From Otis tarda (lineage: Eukaryota; Chordata; Aves; Otidiformes; Otididae): 64,000 nt of DNA. Where the stretch lies: contig CM048552.1 in NCBI GenBank assembly GCA_026413225.1, positions 82,375,001 through 82,439,000 on the forward strand, given 5' to 3'. Within the stretch, counting starts at the first letter, position 1; every line of letters starts with the position of its first letter. Positions 1-12,417 of the stretch are shown here, piece by piece. Made by a program: the position numbers and the translations under genes. The notes under the pieces were generated by a model, which did not search any database, was not told the origin of the DNA, and was given only the letters and a program-made list of their open reading frames with translations.

Positions 1-226
1 TTCACATCTTCTCTTCTCTTTTTTTTTTTTTCTGTTTTCCCCTTCTTAAATACGTTATCACAGAGGCGTTATCACGGAACATTCTGCTACCAATCGGCTC
101 GGCCTTGGCCAGCAGCGGGTCCGCCCTAGGCCCAGCCGAGTCCACTGAACAAAGGGGAGCGACTTCTAGCAGTTTCCTACAGAAGCTACCACCTTAGGCC
201 CCCCCTCACTAAACAAAACCACGACA
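1..226 (-). mobile_element. Partial solo LTR or ERV end (U3 side), truncated by window edge
   Basis: Read on the minus strand this begins TGTCGTGGTTTTG at base 226 and runs off the left edge of the window. It matches the first 226 bases of the LTR at 41365 with about nine substitutions and one length change in an A run, which is about 96 percent identity counted by eye. It contains the U3 promoter region, including a TATTTAAG box near bases 46-53. The body, polyadenylation signal and far end are outside the window, so it cannot be said whether this is a solo LTR or one end of a provirus. The high similarity to the second copy suggests recent activity of this subfamily. Confidence 0.85.
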
Positions 227-3200
227 ATTGTGCTGCAATACAATCTTCTAATAAGGAGTATTGTACCATAACTCTTGAAAGCAGCAATACATTTGGAAAA
301 CATTAAGAAGTTTGCAAGTGCTACCCAGAGCACTTTCAGTATTTTATTTTTCTTTTCAAGAATGCACTAAAATTACAAATATATTTATTTCTAGAGAAGA
401 CTATGTTTAGTGTTTGTGGAGCAATCCACTTCAGTGAGTTTAGTTTTAAGCCAAAGGAAACATACCCTTGCTTACATCCAGTGGGCCTGTTCAGGTTCAG
501 TGGACTTTTACAAATGGACAAAGGGGATGAATTTGTTGTCTGTCTGCTATATCTGAATCTGTGAGTCAACCAACACTTAATTCTGTCTTCCACAGGAATC
601 TATGTAGCCTCAGCAGCTAATATGTGGTAACCCACAGAAGGTAAAATCCTAGATAGGGCAGAGTAAGTGTTAGCATCAGGAGCAGAAGACAACCTCAAGA
701 CCTGCTAACATACATGAGAACTACAAATGGCTTTGTCTTCAACTGGAAGTTTCTGCATGTCTGATAATAGAAGCTATAAACCTATCCTGTGACATGTACA
801 TGGTATTTGCATTTAAAGCCAACTTACCCTTCAGGAACTGAAATGGACCCACTAGGATTTGAGTATCATACAGTATAATAAGAACTGATAACAAAATACA
901 AGTAGTTGCACAAATTTCCTAGCCTTTTTCAGACTCACATAATCCACATAATTCCCACTTCCATTGCAATGTAGTTTCATGACAAGTTCCTGTATTTTGG
1001 CAGAAGATACAAACCTGTCTCTTTATGTCCTTTATTGTCAGGATAATCCTCTTAAAACTTTTTTTTTTTAAATCTCTGCAAGTGAATTTTTTTTAAAATA
1101 GATTGTACAGGTTTTATTGTTGCAATAATCTTCTTGGTTTTGAGCATCTAATTCCTTCCATTGGAATCTGTGGGGAGGTTTATGCAGAGAATCCTCCTAT
1201 TTTACCTGCATACAGGTGTTTTGGGGAAAAGAAATAACAAGATGCTTTCAATATTGAATAGTAAATACATAAATAACCACATCTTCAGAAAGTAGGAGAG
1301 ATCACTTTTCTTTTTTAAAATTACATTGTAAGGAATGAACTGGGGGAAAAAACCAAACAGGGAATACTATTCTGACCAGTTAGAAACTGGAAAGACAGAC
1401 AGAGCTCTTGGTTATGCTAGTAAACAGAAACTGAGCCAGGTATATAGCCTGTTTAAATTTGTAGACAAAGATCGCATCTAACGTAGATTTGAGTCTAGCT
1501 CTTCTTTCCAGAGGTCAAAGTTTCTCTGGTCTGGCATTTCTAGTCCCGTTCATACATCTCTGTTTCTCACTTATAACCTCTAACTCCCTCATTCCTGAAG
1601 GAAACTTCACAACATAATCTACTTTCCCAGAGGGCCAATTTTAGCTCCACTAAAGTTCACAAGGGTTTTGGCTCTATTTCCTCACACAAGAGAAGCAGCA
1701 GAGATTCTCTGATTATGGTTGATGGGTGCACACTTGATACCCCTAATCCTATTAGCTCCCTTCCCAACACTACCACTGAGCTGCCATACTGGGAGTTTTC
1801 ACAGTTTAGCGTTTATAGCAAGCCACAGACACAGTTCCCATCAACTTCACTTCCCATCAGGGATTTGTTCTACTGGTCCAGGACCTCCACACACAGGATA
1901 GAGGGGGAAGAGTTTGATCATGGATGCTTTGCAGCCCTGACCCATGCACAGTCGTTTTTAACACAGAATTTCTGTATTCCTGCTTTCCTTAGGCACTGCT
2001 CTCTCAAGAAAGGCAGTTTTGCTGCTAGGCCATCTGCACTTCCACTGGCTGGAGACAAAAGCTTCTCAGCAATCACCATGCCGGGGTTATCTGATAGCCA
2101 TTAAATGTAGTCCAGATTAGCAGAGCAAATAGTTCTGAGACTACTTGATGTCTTCGCAATGAAAGACTGAACTGTGGCAAATCTGGAACTCGGCACTGGC
2201 GTTTTTACATTAACACTCAGGTGCCATCTAAATGCCCTGGCTCCCCAGTGCTGCGGTGCAGGGAAGCATCTGTGCTCCGAGACGAGTGGAAGGCAGACAG
2301 TGTCAGTGAGGGCTCCAGCACTATTAGCTGAAGAAAGACATTGTGGTTACCTAAATGTAGTGTCTGACTGTGTGTCAGTATGTATCTTGAGCCTTTCAAA
2401 GGCAAGGTAGCACCCTCTTTTACACAGGGTCTGTATCTCCTGCTGTTTGAAGGAATACTCCTTCTTTCTTCATATGCAACATCTATGAATTTAAACATTT
2501 TTATTGTTTCACCTCTCTGTAAAATATTACAAAATAGAGAAGAGTTGGACTGAGAACTTAATATCTTCCTTTTTTTTTCCTAAGAGGTTAAGAAGCTTCT
2601 GCATATAAAATTGTGGCTGCAAGTTTTCTTCACTGGGTTTATACAATATGGAGAACAGCAAGATACTGAAACTACAGTACAGCAAGGTATTGCTGTAAGA
2701 CAGACAATCAAAGATATACCTTGTTGCCAAATGCTAGAGATTAGGATGATAAATTATAGGGATCCTTCTAACAGTTCATGAGTAACATTTCTCTTAAAGA
2801 TCTGTTTTCTCATTAGCTGGAAGAAGAAAAATGTATTTGTCACCTGGCAGAACAAATCCTAGGGCTGAACCCACAGATTTTTTTTTTCCTGAAGAGTCCC
2901 ATGTCCTCTGGAAGAAGAGTTGCCATGGTACAATACTTGTCTCTGGCTGGGGCTGTGGTACCCGCTGTTCTGGCTGAGGACCCCGTTGTGGGACTGTTCC
3001 ACAGGCACAGAGCTTGTTACCTCAGCAGAGTGAGAAAGAGCTCTTCCCTCCTCAGAATTAACAGTCAGAGATCTCTTCAGTTGTATTTTTATCCAGGGCT
3101 GCTGCTCAGCCTTGGGACCTTTATTTTTGCTGCTGAGAGATCCTACCACCCAAGTACATGGAAATATGATTGATGGATGTTTGGCTTATGGTTCATGTTA

Positions 3201-6200
3201 CATCAACCCTTCACATTGAGCCTGGGATGACAGACTAGGATTTCCCTCTCCTATTTGCTGTCTGCTAAACAGATCTGGTTATTGATTTTTTATTATGTTT
3301 TCCCACAAATCCTGAGAATTGCATTTTCCTTTTAGATCCATTGGTCAGTTCTCATTCACATTTGCAGCTTTCTTCAAAGTAGCCTCAGGCTGAGATTGTC
3401 AAAGCAGACTGCAGAAGTTAGGTGCTCGTATTCAGAAGAACCTTAATTCCTTTGGGCTTCCCTGAGGAGATTTGCTTCAGTTTCAAAACTTCTGAAAAAG
3501 TACACACACACAATGAGGCCTGACCAGCTATAACTGATGGAGGCATTATACCCTCTAGTGGCAGGAATATTCATCACTCATGACCACCTGCTGCACAAGC
3601 CACCACTTTGCTTTGTTTTGGGAGAAGCGTTTCAGGAGGCTCACAAAGGGCAACGAGGTAGACATTGAACCTGACTTAAACCCTCGTGGATCAGGCACCA
3701 GGCAGTGTCCTTTATAACAGATTGGCATCTCAAGACTAAGATAGACAAACGAGTGCTAACAATCCAAATTTGTGTGCTTAATGGCATGAAGAGTCCCCTT
3801 TATTGCATAAATAATACAGACTCAACATAAACCTGGAATAATTGCAGCAAAGTAATTTTAAAAAAAAATTTATTTTCCTCTTTTATTATATAGTCTCAGC
3901 TATTAACCTAGAACTACTTCTAACTGTATGAAATAATGCAGCCAAATATTAAACACTTTTCATGCTTGGTTTTCATCAGCAATATATCCTGCAGGGCTAA
4001 AAAATTCGGGAGGAAACAAGTATCCTAGGTTGGGATATTATTAAAAATATAAACATAAAAATTTACTGAGAACAGGAAAGGTTTATTACCTGACATTTGA
4101 GATCATATCCCTCTAGGTAGTTTTGTTCTTATATAACAACAGTGGCCTCAGCAAAGCAATGAGAGGGATAAGCATGTTTGATTCATGCCTGCTAATATAT
4201 AGCAGGGTGCAGAAAGCAGCTTATGAATTTGCTTTTGAAAGTCTGGTGTTTGGGGTTTGCTAAGCTATTTGCCTGAGGGCAGGATGACATTCCTGTGGCA
4301 TGTACTTTCTTGAATTCCACACAATGCACAGTCTTTTTTTGCCTAAAAAAAAAAAAGGGAAAAAACCCCTTCAACTTCAAGAAATACTACTTGATAGTAA
4401 AAGGTAATAGGTCTTTAACTAGATTCTGCTCTGTGATGAAGCATATATTGCTTTTTAGGTTTGGCAGTGGCATATTGGTATTATAACCATGAGTTTAGAA
4501 ATATGTATTATTTACTGCAATGTTGATCCAAACCACCATCCCATTTTCAGATTCCCCACCACATAATTCAAAGCAAGGTTGCTTCATTTCAGTAATGCTC
4601 AGAGTCACAGTTCTGTTGTTGTTACATGTTCGCCGATTCATTTCACTTTGCAGTCCCGTAAGAACTAGTTAAGTCAATACCTTGTGATTAATTTGAGATC
4701 TCCGATTAATTTCCACTTTCCTCATTTTAAGGCTCCTACAGAGAAGGAGGTCTACTAAAAAGGTGATGTCCAGTTTTGTTGTTTCTTCTGCTCTTGGCAG
4801 GGGGTCAGAATGCTTCAGTAAGCCCTGTCACCACAGGCACACTGCTCTGCAGTAATTATTGTGGTCGCCCATGGATCAGCACTGACAAATAAAGAAACTA
4901 GTATTATATACTATGGACTTCATAATCTCAATTTTGGTCGCTTAAAAGCAACATAAGCTGCGCATGCCTCCACAGTCATAATCTTTTTTCTTGTCAAGAG
5001 CCAGATTAGCTAACATATGCTTGTGTTGAAATGAACCACAGAGTTTTTAAAGATTTCTTTTCCAAAACTGTGCTAATGGTCCAGCTGGGAGCACAGCGCT
5101 GCAAGATTTGGCCCCATATGTCAGGCTTGTGCTGGGGACACACACATCTGTACATCTCCCTCTGGCATCCCACCAGGGAACCAAGGGTTAAAACAGAGAA
5201 GAGAGACTTTTGACTCAGCTGGTCTGCATAAACAGGGACAACTGTCCTAAGGGGTAACACTAACTGGGACATAACACATTACAATTAAATGGCATCTAGG
5301 GAAAGATAAGAGATCCTTTAAGGTTCCTTTTGAGGGAAAAACTAAGATGACTTTTCCTTTTATAAGGCAGCAGAGATTCCGCCCAGTTCAGCCTCATGGC
5401 ACAAACCCAGTAGGAGCCAGGCTTCAGTAGTCCCACAGTTTGTGAAATGGCTAATTTCACAATCCATTTGGAAATTCTCAGCAAGAATAACATTATTTAC
5501 TCTCTTTTATAAGATCATTCAAAATCCTTATTATTGTTCAAAATCCTTATTAAAACGATTCTTCTGACTGAAGAAAAATAAAGCTGAGAGCAAGAAGCAG
5601 GTCTGTCCATGTGTGTGAGACGTAAGGGAAAGAAAACAAATCCAGAGGCTTCGACAAGAAGTAGAGAAGAGACACAGAGGAAACGAAAAATCAGTAGCTA
5701 AAGAAGATTCCCGAAGAAGAGGAAAAAATGATAGAGGACATCCAGTGGCAGGGTTGAGGGTCGTGAAAACATGCAAGGGATAGGTGAGGTGAATGGTCCA
5801 GAATGGCTGGTAAGATGAGGGATCAAGGACAAAAGAAAGGGCTTGGGTTTTGATTTTTTGAACTTAGCTGATAATATGGCACTTGAACTGTTCCTGGTTC
5901 AAAGAAAAGTCAATCAGCAACTGAAAATATTCTGCTTCCAAACTTCCCTGGGGTTTTGCAGCTGGTAGAAGAAGGAAACTGAATAGGCTACAAGTTCAAA
6001 ATGGCTTTTGGAAATGTACTTTGCTTTCCAGGGAAATGTGGGCATTTCTCATGGCCTGCACTTTTTTAGACAGCCAGCAAAAACAAGCACTTCTCACTTT
6101 CAAGTCAATAATTAATGTCAAGGGATTCAGTCCAGAATGAGACAAAACAGTGATGCTCCTGTAGGTAGATATGCTGATCATAAAAAAGACTTAAAAGTCA

Positions 6201-6890
6201 AATAGAAGTCCTAATCAGTGTCCCAGTTGTTGCCTTATGCTGTAAGTTGGAATATTGTTAGCATAAACTGTATACCAGGGAACCTATTCTTATTTCTCTT
6301 ATGTAAGTTCATGCAAGAAAAGTTGGAAACAAACAACTTCTGGGTATATGAGACCTGTCACCACTTGGTTCAAAGTGCAGCCTTCAGCCTCTAAGAAAAG
6401 AGTGGATGGACAGAGCTGATATGCAGGCAATGAAAGAGAAAGATATTTCTGATTATGGATAGTCTAAATGTAGCATCCTCTTTAGTAACCATCTTCCTCA
6501 GTGTCCGAGGAGAAGTCGATATGACATTAAACTCTTGATGGTAGGAATAAAAAAAATTCTCTTGGCCAAAACATTTCTCTTTAAATGCAGTTGCCTCTTT
6601 TCTGGCTTCATGAATCAGTCATTCTGTGTATCCCAATGTAGTTTCTTCTTGCTTTTATATTTTTGCTACAAGACGTGTCCCTGAACCAATGCTAAATCAC
6701 TGCGTCATGCCTCTACAAGGAAAAGTAATCTGGGAGATAAGATGTCCCCAGAGTTCACATAAACTTGGTGTGACTTGATGTGATATCCTTCCTGCTTCCT
6801 TTTTCCACTTGCGTCAGTGGGAGCGTAGCTGAGGCAGCAGATTTAACCCATCTGAGTCCTGATGGACTCTCCCATCTTTTTAATCTATTT
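227..6890. other. Unique AT-leaning sequence without recognisable genes
   Basis: I see no exon, RNA gene or well-preserved repeat here. The longest open frame, 129 codons at 1715-2104 on the plus strand, resembles no family I know. The stretch holds scattered T and A runs (around 1059, 2879 and 4346). A short segment around 3395-3450 reads like an ancient dispersed avian and reptilian repeat with a TTAGGTGC motif, but it is too diverged to name. Intergenic or intronic sequence is the likely reading. Confidence 0.5.
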
Positions 6891-8069
6891 CATAGAATCA
6901 TAGAATCATAGAATGGTTAGGATTGGAAGGGACCTTCAAAGGTCCCCTAGTCCAACTCCCTGCAAGGAGCAGGGGCATCCCTGACTAGATCAGGTTGCTC
7001 AGAGCCTCATCCAGCCTGGCCTTGAACGTTTCCAGGGATGGGGCATCCACCACCTCTCTGGGCAACCTGTTCCAGTGTTCTATAACTCGCATTGTAAAAA
7101 CTTTTTTCCTAATATCTAATCTAAATCTACCCCCCTCTATTTCAAAACCATTACTCCTTGTCCTATCGCAACAGGCCCTACTAAACAGCCTCTCCCCATC
7201 TTTCTTGTAGGCCCCCTTGAGGTACTGGAAGACCGCTATCAGGTCTCCCCGGAGCCTCCTCTTCTCCAGGCTGAACAGCCCCAACTCTCTCAGCCTGTCC
7301 TCATAAGAGAGGTGCTCCAGCCCTTTTATCATCTTCGTTGCCCTCCTCTGGACCTTCTCCAACTGGTCCATGTCCTTCTTGTGTTGGGGGCTCCAGAACT
7401 GGACACAGTACTCCAGGTGGAGTCTCACCGGGGCAGAGTAGAGGGGCAGAATCACCTCCCTCAACCTGCTGGCCACACTTCTCTTGATGCAGCCCAGGAT
7501 GCGGTTGGCCTTCTGGGCTGCAAGGGCACATTGCCTGCTCATGTTAAGCTTCTCGTCCACCAGCACTCCCAAGTCCTTCTCCTCAGGGCTGCTCTCAATC
7601 CATTCTCTGCCCAGCCTGTATTTGTGCCTGGGATTGCCATGACCCAGGTGCAGGACCCTGCACTTGGCCTGGTTGAACTTCATGAGGTTGGCACGGGCCC
7701 ACCTCTCCATCCTGTCAAGGTCCCTCTGGATGGCATCCCTCCCTTCCAGCGTGTTGACGGCACCACACAGCTTGGTGTCATCGGCGAACTTGCTGAGGGT
7801 GCGCTCTATCCCACTGTCCATGTCGCCGACAAAGATGTTGAACAGGGCCAGGCCCAACACGGACCCTTGAGGGACGCCACTCGTGACCGCTCTCCACATG
7901 GACATTGAGCCATTAACCACCACTCTCTAAGTGCGGCCATCCAGCCAACTCCTTATCCACTGAGTGGTCTGTCCATCAAACCCATGTCTGTTTAGAGTTT
8001 AGAGAGAAGGATGTCGTGCGGGACAGTATCAAAACACACCATGTCTTCCAACATCTTGCTTCATGAGGG
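6891..8069 (-). mobile_element. CR1 LINE, 5'-truncated, minus strand
   Basis: The CR1 3' end lies at 6891, where three CATAGAAT units form the terminal microsatellite. It is followed by the typical CR1 tail that reads as a short 3' UTR. ORF2 sequence runs from 6985 upward to about 8040 and covers the C-terminal half of the reverse transcriptase and the domain beyond it. The 5' limit is a truncation near 8045-8069, where an LTR begins. Near 8030 a stretch that normally has two TTTGAT words is reduced to one, consistent with a small deletion between them. CR1 elements normally insert 5'-truncated, so the fragment is dead for transposition. The left limit is firm and the right limit is uncertain by about 25 bases. 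Confidence 0.93.
6985..7923 (-). pseudogene. CR1 ORF2 reverse transcriptase fragment, 312 codons open
   Basis: This frame encodes the C-terminal part of the CR1 ORF2 protein. Residues 16-24 give GVPQGSVLG, the reverse-transcriptase motif just ahead of the active site. Residues 46-49 are FADD, the catalytic aspartate pair. The later part carries the conserved CR1 stretches HLEYCVQFW and [11 protein letters not shown] and ends in a stop after SNLI. No stop or frameshift interrupts 312 codons. Upstream the same frame continues into CR1 protein (WLDGRT) but meets an in-frame TAG at 7927-7929 where a glutamine is expected. A frame break follows between VPHDILLSKL and RHGFDG. The endonuclease and the front of the polymerase are absent, so the fragment cannot be functional alone. 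It starts at GTG and has no true initiation codon. Confidence 0.92.
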
Positions 8070-8837
8070 TGTACTGTGTGCAGATGCCCAGGCACTGGCA
8101 GTGGTGGCTGCAGGGATGGCCTCTGTGAGGAGAGGCTTGGGGCTGTCCTGTGCTGGACACAGTTGTTTCCAGTCGGTTCCAACCAACCTGCTGTAGGGCA
8201 CAGCTGAGCTCCTGAGACAAGATGGTGATGTGTGGGAAAACATATTTAAGGAAAGGCAAAAATGCCACATAGGCAGAGAGGAGCGAGGAAAAAAAGTGTG
8301 AGAAACAGCCCTGCAGACACCAAGATGAGAGCAGGAAGAGGGAGAGAAGGTGCTCCGGGCACCCAAGCAGAGATTCCCCTGCAGCCCCTGGAAAGCCCAC
8401 CCTGGAGCAGGTTTATCCTGAAGGACTGAAGCCCATGGAGGACCAACGCTGGACCAGGGGAACACTGTGAAGAGGAAGGAGCTGTTGTGGACTGACTCGC
8501 TATTTCCCATCCCTCTGCACCACTCAGGGAGAGAGAGAGAGGAGCTGGGAGTGAAGTACTGAAGCTGAGCCTGGGAAAAAGGGAGGGAGGTAAAGATGGT
8601 GTTTTAATTTGTCTTTGTTTCTCACTATCCAGATCTATTTTAATTGGCAATAAATTTAATTAATTTTCCCCAAGACCCATCTGTTTTCCCATGACACTAC
8701 TTGATAAGTGATCTCCCTGTCTTTATCTCGACCCATGAGTTTTTTCATCTTATTTTCTCCCCTGGTCCTGTTAAGGAGGAGCAGTGAGAGGGCAGCTGGG
8801 TGGGCATCTGGCTGCAGTCCAAGCTCAACCTATTACA
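8070..8837 (+). mobile_element. Solo LTR of an endogenous retrovirus, older copy (LTR type C)
   Basis: The segment starts TGTA and ends TACA, with imperfect 5-bp flanks GAGGG (8065-8069) and GAAGG (8838-8842), consistent with a decayed target duplication. A TATA-like CATATTTAAG lies at 8241-8250 and AATAAA at 8649-8654. The stretch after AATAAA, with TTTTCCCCAAGAC then TCTGTTTT, matches the equivalent region of the LTRs at 23439 and 41365. So does the middle part with GCAGACACCAAG and GCCCATGGAGGACC words. The U3 part differs from both. No internal retroviral genes are attached. It lies directly beside the truncated 5' end of the CR1. Orientation follows from the order of TATA and AATAAA. Confidence 0.75.
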
Positions 8838-10862
8838 GAAGGTTGGACAGAGCATCAGCTGAGCATACTACAGCCCAAATCAATGCAATCTATCACAGCC
8901 TTCGCTCATCCTATGCACAGTGCCTATACTTTGGTAGCAAGTCACTAATAAGCTAAGTCAGCAATACAGACAGAAAAATGTTTGATTCAAAAGACTCTGC
9001 CTATTTAAGTTTCCTGTTGAGCCCACTGTCCATCTCACAGTTGAGTAGTTTTGGTCTAAGGAGCATTTCTCTTTCTGAGAAAATGGTAATTGCCTAAATC
9101 CTCTGCACTAAACCCCTTAACGAAAAGTTTGACAAGAAAATGTGAGTGATATCATTTAAGCTACTTGGTGCCACAGCTTAGGGACTGATGAAGGTGAGGA
9201 CTTATGCTTCTTTTTCAACCTTCCCTTTTCTTCTCTTAGTGAAAAATATGTTCTCTATTTATTTTTCTCCAACTATTTCACTACATTCTCTATGGTATTT
9301 CAGAAATAATTGGTAGCAGTAACAGTAGATTTGTAAGACATTTTTGTGTCAGCACCAATTCCACCCCCTCCTTCCATGACCAGTTAATCTGTTTTCTCTT
9401 CCAAGATCTTTTTTTTCCCTCAGAAACATTTGTTAAAATTACTTTGTTCAGCTACTTTGACAAAGAAATGCTGTTATTCTTAATAGAAATACAAGTTCTA
9501 TCCAGTTTTTTTTTGTGGAACTCTATGTATTGATTTTACTCTGTACCCAGATAGATTTTTACTTTTTCTTTTTCACCTCTTCCCCCACCACCCCCTGGTC
9601 CCTTTGTTGTTGTTTTTTTTAATGCAGCAACATTTGCAGAGCCAATTCTCATCAGATACAATATTCTCTGCCAGACCGAACGCCCTTTACACTGTGATTG
9701 CTTTTGTGTGGATCTAAAGGACAGAGGGCAAAGGGAGCCTAACCAACTCTTGCACAAGCACTAAGTACTATGGGCTCTTGCATTTCTTTGAAGCAAGAAG
9801 TCCTTGTTCTAGTCCTCCTCTCTGCATTGCTTCAGAGGGCACAGAGAAGATGAGACATCCACACACATCCCCCTCCCATCAAGCGTATCGTAGTAACAGT
9901 TTGCTGCAGAGCTCTGGGAGACACTGCCAGCTGCAGGCACGATGCCACGTGGACTTTTCTCCAAAGTAATGTTGCTGCTCACTGTCAAGACCACGGAGCT
10001 TTTCCCTAAAGGCAGTTGCTACAGTACCCTCTATTTTTATGTTTTAAGTGTGAGGTGATGGCTCTGTCTGTGTGAGTGAGTGGGAACCATGTGAACATAC
10101 ATAGGAAATTATTCTCTTGGCTCGAGGGTAGCTGTCGAACAGGGCAAGTCCCAAAGGTTTGCATTTGTTTCTAATCAACAAAGTTTGCACTGTAACAAGA
10201 AACATAAGACACTCTTCTGCCACAGGCAAGGCTCATTATACACGGAGGAGCTCACACACTGCTTTCAGAAGAACTGCTAAGAAAACAAGCAGAACAATGT
10301 TATACCTTGCTGGACAGTGTTAACATTTGACAGTGTAGTAAGTTACAAATGGCTTTAATACTTCTTCTATACAAACTTTCTCTAACAAATTGGATCACAA
10401 TAGCCTTGGAAATTTATCTTCTGCCTCTTCAAAAGAATGTTGTCAGAAAGAAAGCAAACATATGAGCCACGTGGTACTCTCAGTGTTTCTCTCTTGTTTC
10501 TTCCTTAGCCACAATAATTTCATTTCCACCAATGCCACCTCAGCAAGGAGAGAAAAAGTTTCCAGGAACAGATAAAAGTCATAGTAGATTTCAAGCTGTA
10601 AAAAAGGAAAGCCTGCTTAAAAGTGAGTTGATTTTTACTGGGCGTAACCTAGACACTGGGATCCAAGGAAAGAAGAACATCAGACTAAATTTGCTGGCCT
10701 CTGCCAAGGCGTTCCTAAGGTCTGACTGGAGCTGGAACAGCCTTGGCCTTCCACAGAGGGTTTTATCACTTTAGGGAAACAGATCAAGATCATTAACTTA
10801 ATTTCTTCTATTTTATTGAAATGAGTTCCACATCATGACCTTCAAGACAGGTGGATCGTGCT

Positions 10863-10900
10863 AAAAAAACAAAAAACAAAAAAAAAAAAACAAAAAAAAC
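10863..10900. repeat. A-rich low-complexity tract
   Basis: Runs of A interrupted by single C residues. It could be the decayed tail of a retroposed sequence, but nothing recognisable lies on its 5' side. Confidence 0.8.
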
Positions 10901-12088
10901 CCAACAAGGACAACAAGGAAAGCAATGTGATTCTGGATAAGAGAAGATTTTATTAAATATTAGAAATGTATGCAACATGGGAATCCATCTATCTTTCATT
11001 AACTTACACAACTTTTTCCACTTGGAAATATTTTTTGCCTAGCTTTTCTTGCTCCTTCCCCCATGCCCTGCATTCTTCTCCTCCTTTATAGTTTCCAGAG
11101 TTTCTTCTTCTCTGCTCCAGTGCTAAGAACTAGCTATACAGTGTTGCGCAGAAGCCTGATATTTAGGGACTATCAGTGAACTTAATATGGAACTGTTGGA
11201 AAAAATCCCCACAGGAAAGTAACAACTGTACATCTTCACAAAGATCTGTATAAGGCCCTGTTCATTGCATTTACAGCTAGCTTAAATTGTCTTTCACTCA
11301 CTGAGACTTTTCTGTGAATGCAGCATGGGTCTGCTTTGCCCACCATTGAACCTTGCTGCTGATTCTATTGAGAGGTGTTCCTTGCATTCAGGCAGTAAAA
11401 TATCTGGAAACGAGATCTCAGTGAAACAATCTTTTTGACAGTATCCTTATCTCATGTGAGCTATATGAGAACATAGCTCAAGTTAGAAAAGACCAGAGAA
11501 TGACATACCATGAAGAGAAATTGAAATTACTGGAAATGTTTAACTGAGAAGAGGGGCAAATACAAGATTTCACAAGCATTGGAAAAATAATGACTTGTGT
11601 GAGTTAATTACATTTCAAGCTTCTGTTCGTGATAGTCCATAACACAATAATTATGTGTATCTAATGACATGTAAATGCAGGAAGTTCCAAAGTTATATAA
11701 GCTTTTAAAAAATCATGTAGGGCGTAAGTACAGTGAGAAAAAAAAAAAAAGAGTCAGAGAAGCCAAAAATTTAATCAAATTCAGAATAAGATTGAATATC
11801 CATATGCATATCTGTAATCATTCGATAACAACGAAAGTGTTGTCACATAATACAGATCAAGATTTCAATTGGTGTTGAAAGAAGAGGAGAGGACAGCTCT
11901 TTACTCTCACATCTGCCTAGTAGGTCTTTCTCAGAGACATCTGCCACATCTATGTCAAAGATGGAAAGCCTGTTTTCATGGCCCCTACTTCTCACTCAAT
12001 ATGCCAGCCTCTGTTTTCTTTGAAGCTGAGTGATCTTACAACTGAATGTAATCACTTAGCACTCTTTTTCCCTGCATATCATTATATG

Positions 12089-12111
12089 CTTCTACTACTG
12101 TGTAGTAGAAG
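12089..12111. repeat. Perfect inverted repeat, 10-bp arms, 3-base loop
   Basis: The arm CTTCTACTAC at 12089-12098 is the exact reverse complement of GTAGTAGAAG at 12102-12111, with loop TGT between. Pairing does not extend beyond the arms. No flanking gene or terminator context explains it. Confidence 0.9.
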
Positions 12112-12417
12112 TGAAGGAAAGTGAAGGGGGAAAAAAAAGCAGCAGATTAGATTACAAACTAGTATAAATAGTCTGATCTGAAGTGATTCTGACTGAACTA
12201 CATCTATTTGTACCAGGACCTGGCCGATAGTCTTACTCAGTCAGTGTTGTCAGATGTCCTTCTTCACTTAAAGGTTATGAAAATATGGCTGGGGCTGGGG
12301 AGCGGGGGCTGTGTGGCACTTCTTCATATGTGAAAGGATAGTGACTAGAAAAAGATGTAGTAGGGACACTATAGTTCCAAGACAATAAATAGTGAGTTTC
12401 CTTATCTTCTGTCTTTC

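Larger units (their letters stand above)
8838..12417. other. Unique sequence without recognisable genes
   Basis: No exon, RNA gene or named repeat was recognised. Contents are low-complexity tracts (the A-rich stretch at 10863-10900), many open frames under 85 codons without family resemblance, and a perfect short inverted repeat at 12089-12111. Confidence 0.5.

Noticed and set aside
1715-2104. 129-codon plus-strand open frame
   Set aside because: No recognisable domain, no exon-like splice context, ordinary composition, and length within what chance allows in 64 kb on six frames.
7312-7908. 199-codon plus-strand frame antisense to CR1 ORF2
   Set aside because: It is the shadow of the CR1 reverse-transcriptase frame on the other strand.
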